This document shows, one piece after another, positions 11,785 to 22,610 of a stretch of 64,000 nt of DNA. Origin of the DNA: Escarpia spicata (taxonomy: Eukaryota; Annelida; Polychaeta; Sabellida; Siboglinidae); the NCBI GenBank assembly GCA_963995525.1, contig OZ023213.1, positions 22,470,278-22,534,277 on the forward strand. Reading direction: 5' to 3'. How positions within the stretch are numbered: position 1 is the stretch's first letter; each line of letters starts with the position of its first letter. A model generated the notes under the pieces. That model searched no databases and had not been told where the DNA came from. It saw only the letters and a program-made list of their open reading frames with translations. Made by a program: the position numbers and the translations under genes.

Positions 11785-12513
11785 ATTTAAACTCGGTCTC
11801 TGAAATCGCTCACTATATCAATGGTTGGCGGCAGGTCAGGTGGTCATAATAAAACTAATTTCAACCAACCGTGGCTCATGTTACATGCACTGTTTAGGAA
11901 GTTGAAGCAATTATTAAAATACACACTACTGGGATTCACAAAAAGTCGATTATCCGTCATCAAATTGGGGCGGGTATTTGCACTGTTCTCACGGGTGATG
12001 CAGTCGTGACTGGTGAAGTCAATTACTAGTTTGACTCATCTAACTTCCACACTTCACATAAGAGATCTGTCAGGGCTAGTTTTGCATGGCAAATAGCCCT
12101 GGCTTGCGAGGATGAATGTATCTATATACACCTGTATATCTATAACTCAAATGCAATTTTCTGTAATTCTGATACAGTTTTAGATGACTTGAATGCTTTT
12201 TTAGTTTGGGACACACAAATATTTGTAAATAAAATTTCACATTAGATGTAGAGAGAGAGATAGTAGCAATGTAGGTGTAAATTAATGTATTACCCGGTTC
12301 CCGTCAGTCCGAAAATGTAGTTCACAGTCAAACTGTATTTTGCATTACAATTTTGCAACTTGTAGTAACTCATACCTTATAGTGATACATAATGTATCTA
12401 GTTGGTTACCACTGACCATTGTAACAGGAATATTGAGCAACTAAAGTCAAGTCAACAAATAGAGGGAGAATGGAAACAGTAAGTTATAAGGCCTTTTGAT
12501 TATTCCTCTGCAG
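11785..12513. other. Intron-like interval, block 2
   Basis: Conserved with blocks 3 and 4, no exon found. The 1907-bp periodicity continues through it. Confidence 0.5.
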
Positions 12514-12636
12514 GTTCGTCCCGTGGTTGAACTATCAATCTGAAGAGACCCTTGGTACATGGGGGTGTTGACCCTAATGTAGTGGTTGCCCATGGGGTTG
12601 CGATGGATACCAGCTTCCATGGTTGTATTGGAGAGG
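12514..12636 (+). pseudogene. LG C-half exon, copy 3, with in-frame stop
   Basis: Same exon as copy 2, but the CGA codon after SSRG is TGA (12528-12530), giving GSSRG, stop, TINLKRPLVHGG. The rest is intact to SFHGCIGE and the splice sites are kept. Skipping the LG and EGF exons together would keep the frame, because both outer boundaries are phase 1. Confidence 0.75.
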
Positions 12637-12810
12637 TAGGTGGCAAGGCTACAAAGAGGGTGAATGACAGAACTATGTTCCGTCCATACATGTAACACAG
12701 TTGTAGTTGCAGACTGATAGCCACATCAACAAGTTAACACTATACAATCTAATATTAACAGGTTGATTGCTGATAGATAGTTATCATTTTTATCAACTTT
12801 CTTACATTGC

Positions 12811-13350
12811 CACAGGGGGTTGTGGTGTGCTGTAAACATGACATTGTCATATATGGTGTGCTGTAAACATGACATTGCCATGATGGGTGTGCTGTAAACA
12901 TTACATTGCCATGAGTGGGGTGTGCTGTAAACATTACATTGCCACAAATGGGTGATGTATACATTACATTACATTACCATGGAGGGTGTGCTGTAAACAT
13001 TGCATTACCACAAGGGATGTTCTGTAAACTTTACATTGCTATGATAGGTGTGCTATAAACATTACATTACCACAAGGGGTGTTGTGAACAGTGCATTGTT
13101 GTGAGGGGTGTACTGTAAACATTACATTACCACAGCGGGTGATGTGAACAGTGCATTGCTGTGAGGGGTGTACTGTAAACATTACATTACCATGAAGGCT
13201 TTGCTGTAAACATTACATTGTTATGATGGGTTTGTTGTAAACAATACATTGCTATAAAGGTGGTGATATAAACATTACATTTCCACAAAGGATGTGCTAT
13301 AAACATTAGATTGTCACGAGGAACTGCTGTAAACATTTCCTTGCCATGAG
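12811..13350. repeat. 31-bp minisatellite, block 3
   Basis: The longest of the four, with one additional unit (near 12885-12915). This explains the 1940-bp period of this block. Confidence 0.9.
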
Positions 13351-13366
13351 AGTTGTCTTGCTGTAG

Positions 13367-13538
13367 GTGATTCTGAAGGATCACACATTTAACGTGGTGG
13401 ATGACGCGATTGCCAGCAGTAACATTGTCGACTGTGGTGCCGTGACACCCTGTGTGAAGCGACCCTGCACTGTTGATGGACAGTGTATCGAAATGAGCAG
13501 CACAGAATGTAGGTGTGTCTGTCCAGCGCAATACACAG
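13367..13538 (+). CDS. LG end plus EGF-like exon, copy 3
   Basis: Open exon, phase 0 to 1. Changes against copy 2 are LKDHTF (Gly to Asp), CGAVTPC and CPAQYTG. All cysteines are retained. Confidence 0.8.
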
Positions 13539-13653
13539 GTATGTATTTAGTTCGCAGGTCTGCAATTATCCTAGGGAGATGCCTTGTGTGGATGTTGCTA
13601 ACTCGGTCATATTTAACTTAGACAAATATAATATATACATCCTCGCGTTCCAG

Positions 13654-13724
13654 GGGTTGCTGTTGCTGGTTACGTCAGTGCCAGCCAGCAGTACCCACTG
13701 GCTGATCGCTTTGCTAAACTCTGA
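13654..13724 (+). CDS. Short exon ending in stop, copy 3
   Basis: VAVAGYVSASQQYPLADRF then AKL and TGA (13722-13724). Identical in protein sequence to copies 1 and 4. Confidence 0.45.
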
Positions 13725-14452
13725 ATTTAAACTCAGTCTCTGAAATCGCTCACTATATCAATGGTTGGCGGTAGGTCAGGTGGTCATAATAAAACTAATT
13801 TCAACCAACCGTGGCTCATGTTACATGCACTGTTTAGGAAGTTGAAGCAATTATTAAAATACACACTACTGGGATTCCCAAAAAGTTGATTACCCGTCAT
13901 TAAATTGGGGGAGTATTTGCACTGTTCTCACGGGTGATGCAGTCGTGACTGGCGAAGTCAATTACTAGTTTGACTCATCTAACTTCCACACTTCACATAA
14001 GAGATCTGTCAGGGCTAGTTTTGCATGGCAAATAGCCCTGGCTTGCGAGGATGAATGTATCTATATACACCTGTATATCTATAACTCAAATGCAATTTTC
14101 TGTAATTCTGATACAGTTTTAGATGACTTGAATGCTTTTTTAGTTTGGGACGCACGAATATTTGTAAATAAAATTTCACATTAGATGTAGAGAGAGAGAT
14201 AGTAGCAATGTAGGTGTAAATTAATGTATTACCCGGTTCCCGTCAGTTTGAAAATGTAGTTCACAGTCAAACTGTATTTTGCATTACAATTTTGCAACTT
14301 GTAGTAACTCATATCTTATAGTGATACATAATGTCTCTAGTTGGTTACCACTGACCATTGTAACAGGAATATTGAGCAACTAAAGTCAAGTCAACAAATA
14401 GAGGAAGAATGGAAACAGTAAGTTATAAGGCCTTTTGATTATTGCTCTGCAG
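13725..14452. other. Intron-like interval, block 3
   Basis: No exon found; carries the same block sequence, including GAGAGAGAGATAG near 14190. Confidence 0.5.
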
Positions 14453-14574
14453 GTTCGTCCCGTGGTCGAACTATCAATCTGAAGAGACCCTTGGTACATG
14501 GGGGTGTTGACCCTAATGTGATGGTTGCCCATGGGGTTGCGATGGATACCAGCTTCCATGGTTGTATTGGAGAG
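14453..14574 (+). CDS. LG C-half exon, copy 4
   Basis: Open. GSSRGRTINLKRPLVHGGVD then PNVMVAHGVAMDTSFHGC and IGE. The protein is the same as copy 2. Confidence 0.75.
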
Positions 14575-14749
14575 GTAGGTGGCAAGGCTACAAAGAGGGT
14601 GAATGACAGAACTATGTTCCGTCCATACATGTAACACAGTTGTAGTTGCAGACTGATAGCCACATCAACAAGTTAACACTATACAATCTAATATTAACAG
14701 GTTGATTGTTGATAGATAGTTATAATTTTTATCAACTTTCTTACATTGC

Positions 14750-15262
14750 CACATGGGGTTGTGGTGTGCTGTAAACATGACATTGTCATATATGGTGTGC
14801 TGTAAACATGACATTGCCATGATGGGTGTGCTGTAAACATTACATTGCCACAAATGGGTGATGTAATCATTACATTACATTACCATGGAGGGTGTGCTGT
14901 AAACATTGCATTACCACAAGGGATGTTCTGTAAACTTTACATTGCTATGATAGGTGTGCTATAAACATTACATTACCACAAGGGTTGTTGTGAACAGTGC
15001 ATTGTTGTGAGGGGTGTACTGTAAACATTACATTACCACAAGGAGTGATGTGAACAGTGCATTGCTGTGAGGGGTGTACTGTAAACATTACATTACCATG
15101 AAGGCTTTGCTGTAAACATTACATTGTTATGATGGGTTTGTTGTAAACAATACATTGCTATAATGGTGCTGATATAAACATTACATTGCCACAAAGGATG
15201 TGCTATGAACATTAGATTGTCACGAGGAACTGCTGTAAACATTTCCTTGCCAAGGGAATTGT
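14750..15262. repeat. 31-bp minisatellite, block 4
   Basis: Same family; ends at the acceptor TTGCTGTAG of the last EGF exon. Confidence 0.9.
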
Positions 15263-15272
15263 CTTGCTGTAG

Positions 15273-15444
15273 GTGATTCTGAAGGGTCACACATTTAACG
15301 TGGTGGATGACGCGATTACCAGCATTAACATTGTCGACTGTGGTGACGTGACACCCTGTGTCAAGCGACCATGCACTGTTGATGGACAGTGTATCGAAAT
15401 GAGCAGCACAGAATGTAGGTGTGTCTGTCCAGCGCAATACACAG
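15273..15444 (+). CDS. LG end plus EGF-like exon, copy 4
   Basis: Open exon with DDAITSINIVDC and KRPCTVDGQC; the donor ACAG|GTATGT is kept. It is the last EGF exon of the array. Confidence 0.8.
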
Positions 15445-15559
15445 GTATGTATTTAGTTCGCAGGTCTGCAATTATCCTAGGGAGATGCCTTGTGTGGATG
15501 TTGCTAACTCGGTCATATTTAACTTAGACAAATATAATATATACATCCTCGCGTTCCAG

Positions 15560-15630
15560 GGGTTGCTGTTGCTGGTTACGTCAGTGCCAGCCAGCAGTAC
15601 CCACTGGCTGATCGCTTTGCTAAACTCTGA
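15560..15630 (+). CDS. Short exon ending in stop, copy 4
   Basis: VAVAGYVSASQQYPLADRF, AKL, TGA (15628-15630). As the last exon of the array it could be a true terminal exon. No AATAAA signal was seen directly after it. Confidence 0.45.
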
Positions 15631-15835
15631 ATTTAAACTCAGTCTCTGAAATCGCTCACTATATCAATGGTTGGCGGCAGGTCAGGTGGTCATAATAAAA
15701 CTAATTTCAACCAACCGTGGCTCATGTTACATGCACTGTTTAGGAAGTTGAAGCAATTATTAAAATACACACTACTGGGATTCCCAAAATGTCATGTTTA
15801 GTCATTTAAATTATGCAAAACCTTCAGTGGTCACG

Positions 15836-16165
15836 TTACCACACTGTCAGTGGTCAAATCACCACACTATCAGTGGTCACATCACTACACTATCAATGGT
15901 CACATCATCACATCAACACACTGTCAGTGGTCACATCAACACACTAAATGGCCATATCATCACACTCATATCATCACACTGTCAATGGTCACATCACTAC
16001 AGTCAGTGGTCACATCACCACACTGTCAGTGGTCATATCACCACACTGTCAGTGGTCACATCACTACACTGTCTGTGGTCACATCACCACTGTCAGTGGT
16101 CACATCACCACACTGTCAGTGGTCACATCACCATGCTGTCAGTGGTCACATCACTACAGTCAGGG
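15836..16165. repeat. Minisatellite A, unit 1
   Basis: Imperfect 23-bp repeats of CACACTGTCAGTGGTCACAT plus CAC. Units 2 and 3 carry it at 17041-17372 and 18266-18533. ORFs in all three frames across it are by-products of the 23-bp period. Confidence 0.9.
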
Positions 16166-16500
16166 TAACACTGGCTGTGGTGTTAGGGTGACACTCTGTG
16201 GTTACAGTGTGACACTGGCTGTGGTGACAGGGTATGTGACACTGTCAATGGTGACAAACTGATACAATGGAGGTGACACCGAGAGTGGTGACATAGTGAT
16301 ACTTGCATTGGTGACAGTGTAACACCAACAGTGATAACAGGATGACATCAACAGTGATGACAGTGTTACACCGACTGTGGTGGTGACAGGGTGACACGAA
16401 CTGTGATGACAGGGTGACACTGACTGTGGTGACAGGGTGACACAACAGTGCTGACAGGGTGACTTTGATAATGGTAACACTGACATTGGTGACATCACAG
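16166..16500. repeat. Minisatellite B, unit 1
   Basis: Imperfect 21-24 bp repeats of GTGACAGGGTGACACTGACTGTG. Units 2 and 3 carry it at 17373-17730 and 18534-18885. It resembles the reverse complement of minisatellite A (GTGATGTGACCACTGACAGT), so A and B form an imperfect dyad. Confidence 0.85.
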
Positions 16501-16781
16501 TTATGGTTGTTACAGCACTGATGTCATGCAGACAGTTGACATAGATGATATAAATAAGAATACTTTTCATGTAGATCATCCAAACCTGAAAATGGCCGAA
16601 TGTTTGAAATACGTCATTCTGATGACATCAGGTGACATCTGATTGAATGTAACATCAGATTGAATGTGACATCTAATTGAGTGTGACAGAGTCATTGTGT
16701 CGCAAAAATTGAAACTGATGTTTCCCTACACTTATGGCTGTATCTGTGTCAGTGTCGCAATAAAAACAAGTCACTTTACAG

Positions 16782-16902
16782 GTTGCATGCACACATACAA
16801 ACCCAATCAATCTTATCTGCTCCATTTATTTTCCTCAAAACTGTTGACGCACAATTTTGTGTCGTTGATGAGTACTTCAAAGTGAATGACACAGTTTTGT
16901 TT
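16782..16902 (+). pseudogene. Unknown exon-like segment, copy 1
   Basis: After TTTACAG the frame reads LHAHIQTQSILSAPFIFLKT then VDAQFCVVDEYFKVNDTVLF and a stop. It has a balanced amino acid composition, unlike the surrounding repeats, and is kept in all three units. No family recognised. Confidence 0.35.
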
Positions 16903-18006
16903 TAATTATGTTTTCCGAGGACTTAACCATCTGAAGAAAGACGAATTTGGTTGTACTTGCCACAGACTCTGGTGTGCTCCTGGATAAGTGGCTCGCTGAG
17001 AAAGCAATGGACAGTTGTGGTTTTCAATCTTCATCAGTTATTACACTCTCAGTGGTCACATCACTACACTATCAGTGGTCACGTTAGCACACTGTCAGTG
17101 GTCACATCACTACACTATCAGTGGTCACATCAACACACTGTCAGTGGTCACATCAACACACTAAATGGTCATATCATAACACTCATATCATCACACTATC
17201 AATGGTCACATCACTACATTCAGTGATCACATCACCACACTGTCAGTGGTCATATCACCACACTGTCAGTGGTCACATCACTACATTGTCTGTGGTCACA
17301 TCACCACTGTCAGTGGTCACATCACCACACTGTCAGTGGTCACATCACCATGCTGTCAGTGGTCACATCACTACAGTCAGGGTAACACTGGCTGTGGTGT
17401 TAGGGTGACACGCTGTGGTTACAGTGTGACACTGGCTGTGGTGACAGGGTATGTGACACTGTCAATGGTGACAAACTGATACAATGGAGGTGACACCGAG
17501 AGTGGTGACAGAGTGATACTTGCATTGGTGACAGTGTAACACCAACAGTGATAACAGGATGACATCAACAGTGATGACAGTGTTACACCGACTGTGGTGG
17601 TGACAGGTTGACACCAACAGTGATAACAGGGTGACACTGACTGTGGTGACAGGGTGACACAACAGTGCTGACAGGGTGACTTTGATAATGATGACAGGGT
17701 GGCACTGACATTGGTGACATCACAGTTATGGTTGTAACAGCACTGATGTCATGCAGACAGTTGACATAGATGATATAAATAAGAATACTTTTCATGTAGA
17801 TCATCCAAACCTGAAAATGGTCGAATGTTTGAAATACGTCATTCTGATGACATCAGGTGACATCTGATTGAATGTAACATCAGATTGAATGTGACATCTA
17901 ATTGAGTGTGACAGAGTCATTGTGTCGCAAAATTTGAAACTGATGTTTCCCTACACTTATGGCTGTATCTGTGTCAGTGTCGCAATAAAAACAAGTCACT
18001 TTACAG

Positions 18007-18211
18007 GTTGCATGCACACATACAAACCCAATCAATCTTATCTGCTCCATTTATTTTCCTCAAAACTGTTGATGCACAATTTTGTGTCGTTGATGAGTAC
18101 TTAAAAGTGAATGACACAGTTTTGTTTAATTATGTTTTCCCAGGACTTAACCATCTGAAGAAAGACGAATTTGGTTGTACTTGCCACAGACTCTGGTGTG
18201 CTCCTGGATAA
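18007..18211 (+). CDS. Unknown exon-like ORF, copy 2
   Basis: In this copy one T is missing from a TTTT run (near 18121-18127), so the frame stays open: VNDTVLFNYVFPGLNHLK then KDEFGCTCHRLWCAPG and stop (18209-18211). Four of its five cysteines fall in the last 40 residues. An acceptor (ACTTTACAG) precedes it, and an internal acceptor TTTTCCCAG (about 18136-18144) could start a separate exon. I do not recognise a family. It may be an extracellular exon or chance. Confidence 0.35.
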
Positions 18212-19163
18212 GTGGCTCGCTGAGAAAGCAATGGACAGTTGTGGTTTTCAATCTTCATCAGTTATTACACTGTCGGTGGTCACATCACTACACTATCAGT
18301 GGTCACATCAACACACTGTCAGTGGTCACATCAACACACTAAATGGTCATATCATAACACTCATATCATCACACTGTCAATGGTCACATCACTACAGTCA
18401 GTGGTCACATCACCACACTGTCAGTGGTCATATCACCATACTGTCAGTGGTCACATCACTACATTGTCTGTGGTCACATCACCAAACTGTCAGTGGTCAT
18501 TTCACCATGCTGTCAGTGGTCACATCACTACAGTCAGGGTAACACTGGCTGTGGTGTTAGGGTGACATGCTGTGGTTACAGTGTGACACTGGCTGTGGTG
18601 ACAGTGTATGTGACACTGTCAATGATGACAAACTGATACAATGGAGGTGACACCGAGAGTGGTGACAGAGTGATACTTGCATTGGTGACAGTGTAACACC
18701 AACAGTGATAACAGGATGACATCAACAGTGATGACAGTGTTACACCGACTGTGGTGGTGACAGGTTGACACCAACAGTGATAACAGGGTGACACTGACTG
18801 TGGTGACAGGGTGACACAACAGTGCTGACAGGGTGACTTTGATAATGATGACAGGGTGACACTGACATTGGTGACATCACAGTTATGGTTGTTACAGCAC
18901 TGATGTCATGCAGACAGTTGACATAGATGATATAAATAAGAATACTTTTCATGTAGATCATCCAAACCTGAAAATGGTCGAATGTTTGAAATACGTCATT
19001 CTGATGACATCAGGTGACATCTGATTGAATGTAACATCAGATTGAATGTGACATCTAATTGAGTGTGACAGTGTCATTGTGTCGCAAAAATTGAAACTGA
19101 TGTTTCCCTACACTTATGGCTGTATCTGTGTCAGTGTCGCAATAAAAACAAGTCTCTTTACAG

Positions 19164-19287
19164 GTTGCATGCACACATACAAACCCAATCAATCTTATCT
19201 GCTCCATTTATTTTCCTCAAAACTGTTGACGCACAATTTTGTGTCGTTGATGAGTACTTAAAAGTGAATGACACAGTTTTGTTTTAA
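19164..19287 (+). pseudogene. Unknown exon-like segment, copy 3
   Basis: Same frame as copy 1 with EYLKVNDTVLF, closed by TAA at about 19285 because of the extra T. Confidence 0.35.
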
Positions 19288-19347
19288 TTATGTTTTCCCA
19301 GGACTTAACCATCTGAAGAAAGACGAATTTGGTTGTACTTGCCACAG

Positions 19348-19520
19348 ACTCTGGTGTGCTCCTGGATAAGTGGCTCGCTGAGAAAGCAATGGACAGTTGT
19401 GGTTTTCAATCTTCATCAGTTATTACGTTGGCACTCTCCGGGACGTCAAATGATGTTGTAATCTCATTACCAAGACCATCTACCACAGAAATATTGCAGA
19501 GATCAAACTACACTGTTTGA
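19348..19520 (+). CDS. Unknown exon-like ORF at the end of array 2
   Basis: After CTTGCCACAG the frame gives SGVLLDKWLAEKAMDSCGFQ, then SSSVITLALSGTSNDVVISL and PRPSTTEILQRSNYTV, stop. In units 1 and 2 the same frame runs into minisatellite A at VITL, so this copy preserves the pre-expansion sequence. It has protein-like composition and the N-glycosylation site NYT. No family recognised. Confidence 0.35.
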
Positions 19521-20849
19521 ATGCAATGTTTTAGTGCAACTCGGTGTGTTACTGGGCCACCTTCTAAGAACATTTATATTCTGCTTGTCTCTAAGCAATA
19601 TTGTCTGCAGGCAGCTTAGTTTCCTGTTGTATACACTGCTGTGTTCTAAGTAAAATATTGTATTTGAAACCTCTAAAAGTATAGTATTAAAAATTCACAA
19701 ATACCACTAGCACTGTGTTTGTTTTGTTCATTTTATAGTGAAGGTACTGACAATTTGGTATCCACCCATACACCCCACAGGCCAAGTGGGTTGAACAGAC
19801 ATGGAATGCTGTAAAAAGTTTGCCTCCAAATATAATACCTACATATATCTAGGGTCATAACGTAAATGTAGATGGACAACCTTGTAAATAAACTACTGGA
19901 ATTGTGTTGTTAGCCCTTAAAGACACATTAAACAAGTTTTGTAACACTTTCAAATTGTATATTTTGCCCTTTTTGAGTGATAGTGCTGGTTTGTGGCAGC
20001 TTAAAAATGAACAGGTTCATATCACAAATATTACATTAAGTAATGTCAGCAGTATGTAGATATTTAGACTAATTTAAAATCTTATAACCATATAATATGA
20101 GACTGAGGTTCTGGCAAGCAGTTGTTGCAATACAATAAAATATTTTTTTTACAAATATTCAAAGGAACCTTCGCTCAATATGTGTCTCAATTCAAGAGAT
20201 CGATATAGGGCACAGAGCACAGTTGACTTTCCCACTGGTGACCAAGTTAACGTTTTGTGAGATTATAAGAAAATTGTACCCTGAGAAAAATCTAAATTTC
20301 CTTCATACCATTGCCATCATATTGTAATAGGTATTATAGTTGAATACTATAGTTGTTTTAGAGTTACTACATGGGGACAGATACTTGGTAAAAAAGACTA
20401 TCCTTAGCCACCAGATGGCACATGAACCATTCTTCACATACTTAGTTCTGATACATTGTCAGTCAGCAGTCATAATTACATTGCAATTGCATTTCATGGA
20501 TGATGTTTCAGTTTATGTAATCTGCTTGAACTAAATTTGAATACTGCAAGTGGAACGTAAGAGTGTTAATATTAAAATGTTCTACATGAAACATTTCGGT
20601 TTATAATCATTGGTATTTTGTATGTCACAATAACTTACATCTAATCATTTTTGTGACATCCATAAACTAAAGTTGTTTGGTAGTAGTTTGAGTGTTCAAT
20701 AATACATTGTAATATATGCAGTGTCAAGAAGTGTGACTTTAGGTTTAGTGATTTTCTTTATATCTTACAAGTTGCCCTGTTTTACATAAACATTATAAGT
20801 TGTCTGCCGTTTGCATTGTGTGAACACGCATTTGTTGTATCATCTACAG
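19521..20849. other. Non-coding, intron-like stretch
   Basis: AT-rich, no repeats of note and no supported exon. The 64-codon ORF at 20340-20534 lacks motifs. Confidence 0.5.
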
Positions 20850-20914
20850 AAACAGACTGCAAGGGCATCCAGATGAAATCAGACGCTTCTTGTGCAAATG
20901 AGTATCTTAACCAG
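20850..20914 (+). CDS. Ly6/uPAR-type gene, penultimate exon (candidate)
   Basis: Between acceptor CATCTACAG and donor CCAG|GTAACC the frame reads TDCKGIQMKSDASCANEYLN and Q, ending in phase 0. Joined to the phase 0 exon at 23867 it gives SCANEYLNQ-ECKRCCITNK, which is the spacing of the last cysteines in Ly6/uPAR three-finger domains (Cys, ~9 residues, CxxCCxxxxCN). The first part of the domain and a signal peptide were not found upstream. Phase match and cysteine pattern are the evidence. The 2.95 kb intron contains exons of another kind, so the pairing needs transcript support. Confidence 0.5.
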
Positions 20915-21362
20915 GTAACCCGATAGTGAAGATTACAACTAACATTCATAACGAACAAAAAAGGAGTCATCCATGCATTCATTCATTGTGTAGTTATTTG
21001 TCGCCCCATTTGGTTCAGCAATCCTTCATTTTGTTTCAGCCTACCTTGTGGTGCTTGTGTTGAAATATGTTTGTTGGTGCTTTTAGTGGGCTTCCTTATT
21101 TATTTCTCTTTGCTCCACGTAAAGTATTGAACCACCAGTTGTTCTTATCCCTCTCTGGTTCAATTGCAAGGCATGTGTCATTAGTACATTAGTAGTTTCT
21201 GTGTGTTACGATTCATTGACATTTCAAGTTACGTTAATTCAAGAGGTCAGTCTGAAGACTGTCAATAATACGTAACACTTAGTTACGACATTGCGTCATG
21301 TTTGGTGACTGCACATTTCTGTGTTACTGTGTTTCATGTGACGACTGCGGGTTTGCTTGTAG
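20915..21362. other. Intron-like interval
   Basis: No exon seen; ends in GTTTGCTTGTAG, the acceptor of the next exon. Confidence 0.5.
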
Positions 21363-21485
21363 CTGCAGCTGCTGGTTGCCTAATGATGATGATCAAAACT
21401 ACTGATGGCTCAACAACCTACTGCCCTGAAGGCTACTGCGCAGTTGGCTATGTGTGGTCCAGTGCCGATTCCGGAAAATGCACAG
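21363..21485 (+). CDS. Cysteine-rich phase 1-1 exon, extracellular
   Basis: Acceptor GCTTGTAG, donor ACAG|GTGAAT, 123 bp and phase 1 on both sides, the symmetry usual for EGF-like and furin-like modules. Reads AAAGCLMMMIKTTDGSTTYC then PEGYCAVGYVWSSADSGKCT. The four cysteines at GC, TYC, GYC and KC could also fit the middle of a Ly6-like domain, but the phases do not match the flanking Ly6 exons. Open with no lesion. Confidence 0.5.
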
Positions 21486-22610
21486 GTGAATGCGATACAT
21501 GTAGGCAGAACAACATGTTAATTCTTAGGTGATAAATTAATTTTTGTACTATATGTATAATCAATATTTTACCTTATGCAAGTTCAATGAATAACTGTTG
21601 GATTAATCAACTGTACACTTTTAATGCATAATGCGTGCATATTTTATTTGTTTATCTGTACTTTGGATGCAAGACACATGTATAGTTATTTAATATTTTT
21701 TTATTTAACTTTCAATTACTTGTTCACTGTCCTTTTCATGCATCCCCTATATATATTTTAATATATTTTTACTTATGCTTAATCCATAATGCCTATAATG
21801 TAAAAGTAGTCGGTATTTCAACCCATTGTGTTATGGTTATAGTTAACAAAGCACTTTTCACAGTGGAATCTTGAACCAAATATAAGACAAGTGATAGATG
21901 CTTAACAAGAGAATATTGTCATCTTAGACACGACACTGCCTCGCAAACATCTTCCATTAAGCTGTATCAGTCAACTATATTCAAGTTTATTTGTGTAGGT
22001 ATGATTGTAGTTAAGATACTACAAATGCGTTCTCATATTAATACTATACACAGAGGCATGCACGCATGCACGCACGCACGCATGCACGCACATAAATATA
22101 ATAACATTGACAAATATCATACAGTTTAGACTTTGTCGCAACCAAATGTAATAGATAAATAAAAGCTAACACATAAATAAGAGATAGAACAAAAACATCA
22201 GATGGCAAGTGAACTATGAAACCTATAACTTACCGAGAAACCAACATTTTTATTTCTATGTGTAACTTACCCTTCTGAGATATTTCTCAGTTTAGTATGG
22301 AAACCTGTTCACAAAGCCAGCATTTACACAACCAGCAGATAATGTGTTCCTTTAATTTATATACTCTCAGATTGAATACTTTCTTATATATATATATATA
22401 ATCTACAATGTTCCTTTACTATCGTCACTTAATTCCTCTAGCCCTATCTTTAGAGCATTTTTGCACTAAACAACAGCGTGTGGAACCTGGCTTATATTTA
22501 ATGTGTTTGTTGTGACAAAGATACTATTTTAAGGAATTTGAACATTTCCAAGATTAAATGAAGTTGTGATTGTTGTAATATTCTGGCTAATCTAATTGGG
22601 AAAATATTAA
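21486..22610. other. Non-coding stretch with CG-rich microsatellite
   Basis: Intron-like. A CATGCACGCACG microsatellite lies at about 22058-22091 and a TA repeat at about 22385-22401. Confidence 0.5.

Larger units (their letters stand above)
8600..15790 (+). repeat. Tandem array of ~1.9 kb exon-bearing blocks
   Basis: Four blocks with periods 1907, 1940 and 1906 bp (from the EGF exons at 9520, 11427, 13367, 15273), beginning near ACAGGAATATTGAGCAACTA at about 8605, 10512, 12419 and 14359. Each block contains, in order, an LG C-half exon, a ~31-bp minisatellite, an LG/EGF exon, a short exon ending in a conserved stop, and ~700 bp of intron-like DNA. Block 1 is more diverged in the part equivalent to 10200-10500. 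The fourth block ends abruptly near GGGATTCCCAAAA (15780-15790), where unrelated sequence begins. Identity between blocks looks well above 95% over exons and introns alike, so the duplication is recent or homogenised. Confidence 0.95.
15836..19425. repeat. Second tandem array, three ~1.2 kb units
   Basis: Units at about 15836-17040, 17041-18265 and 18266-19425. Each begins with a 23-bp minisatellite (GTCAGTGGTCACATCACCAC), passes into a second 23-bp minisatellite (GTGACAGGGTGACACTGACT) and ends in about 540 bp of unique sequence that is nearly identical between units (CAAACCTGAAAATGG through CTTCATCAGTTATTAC). The last unit runs into single-copy DNA at about 19427. Confidence 0.92.

Noticed and set aside
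15794..18636. HITTLSVVTS-type ORFs as a repeat protein
   Set aside because: The 23-bp period rotates all three frames, and no frame is preserved through indels.
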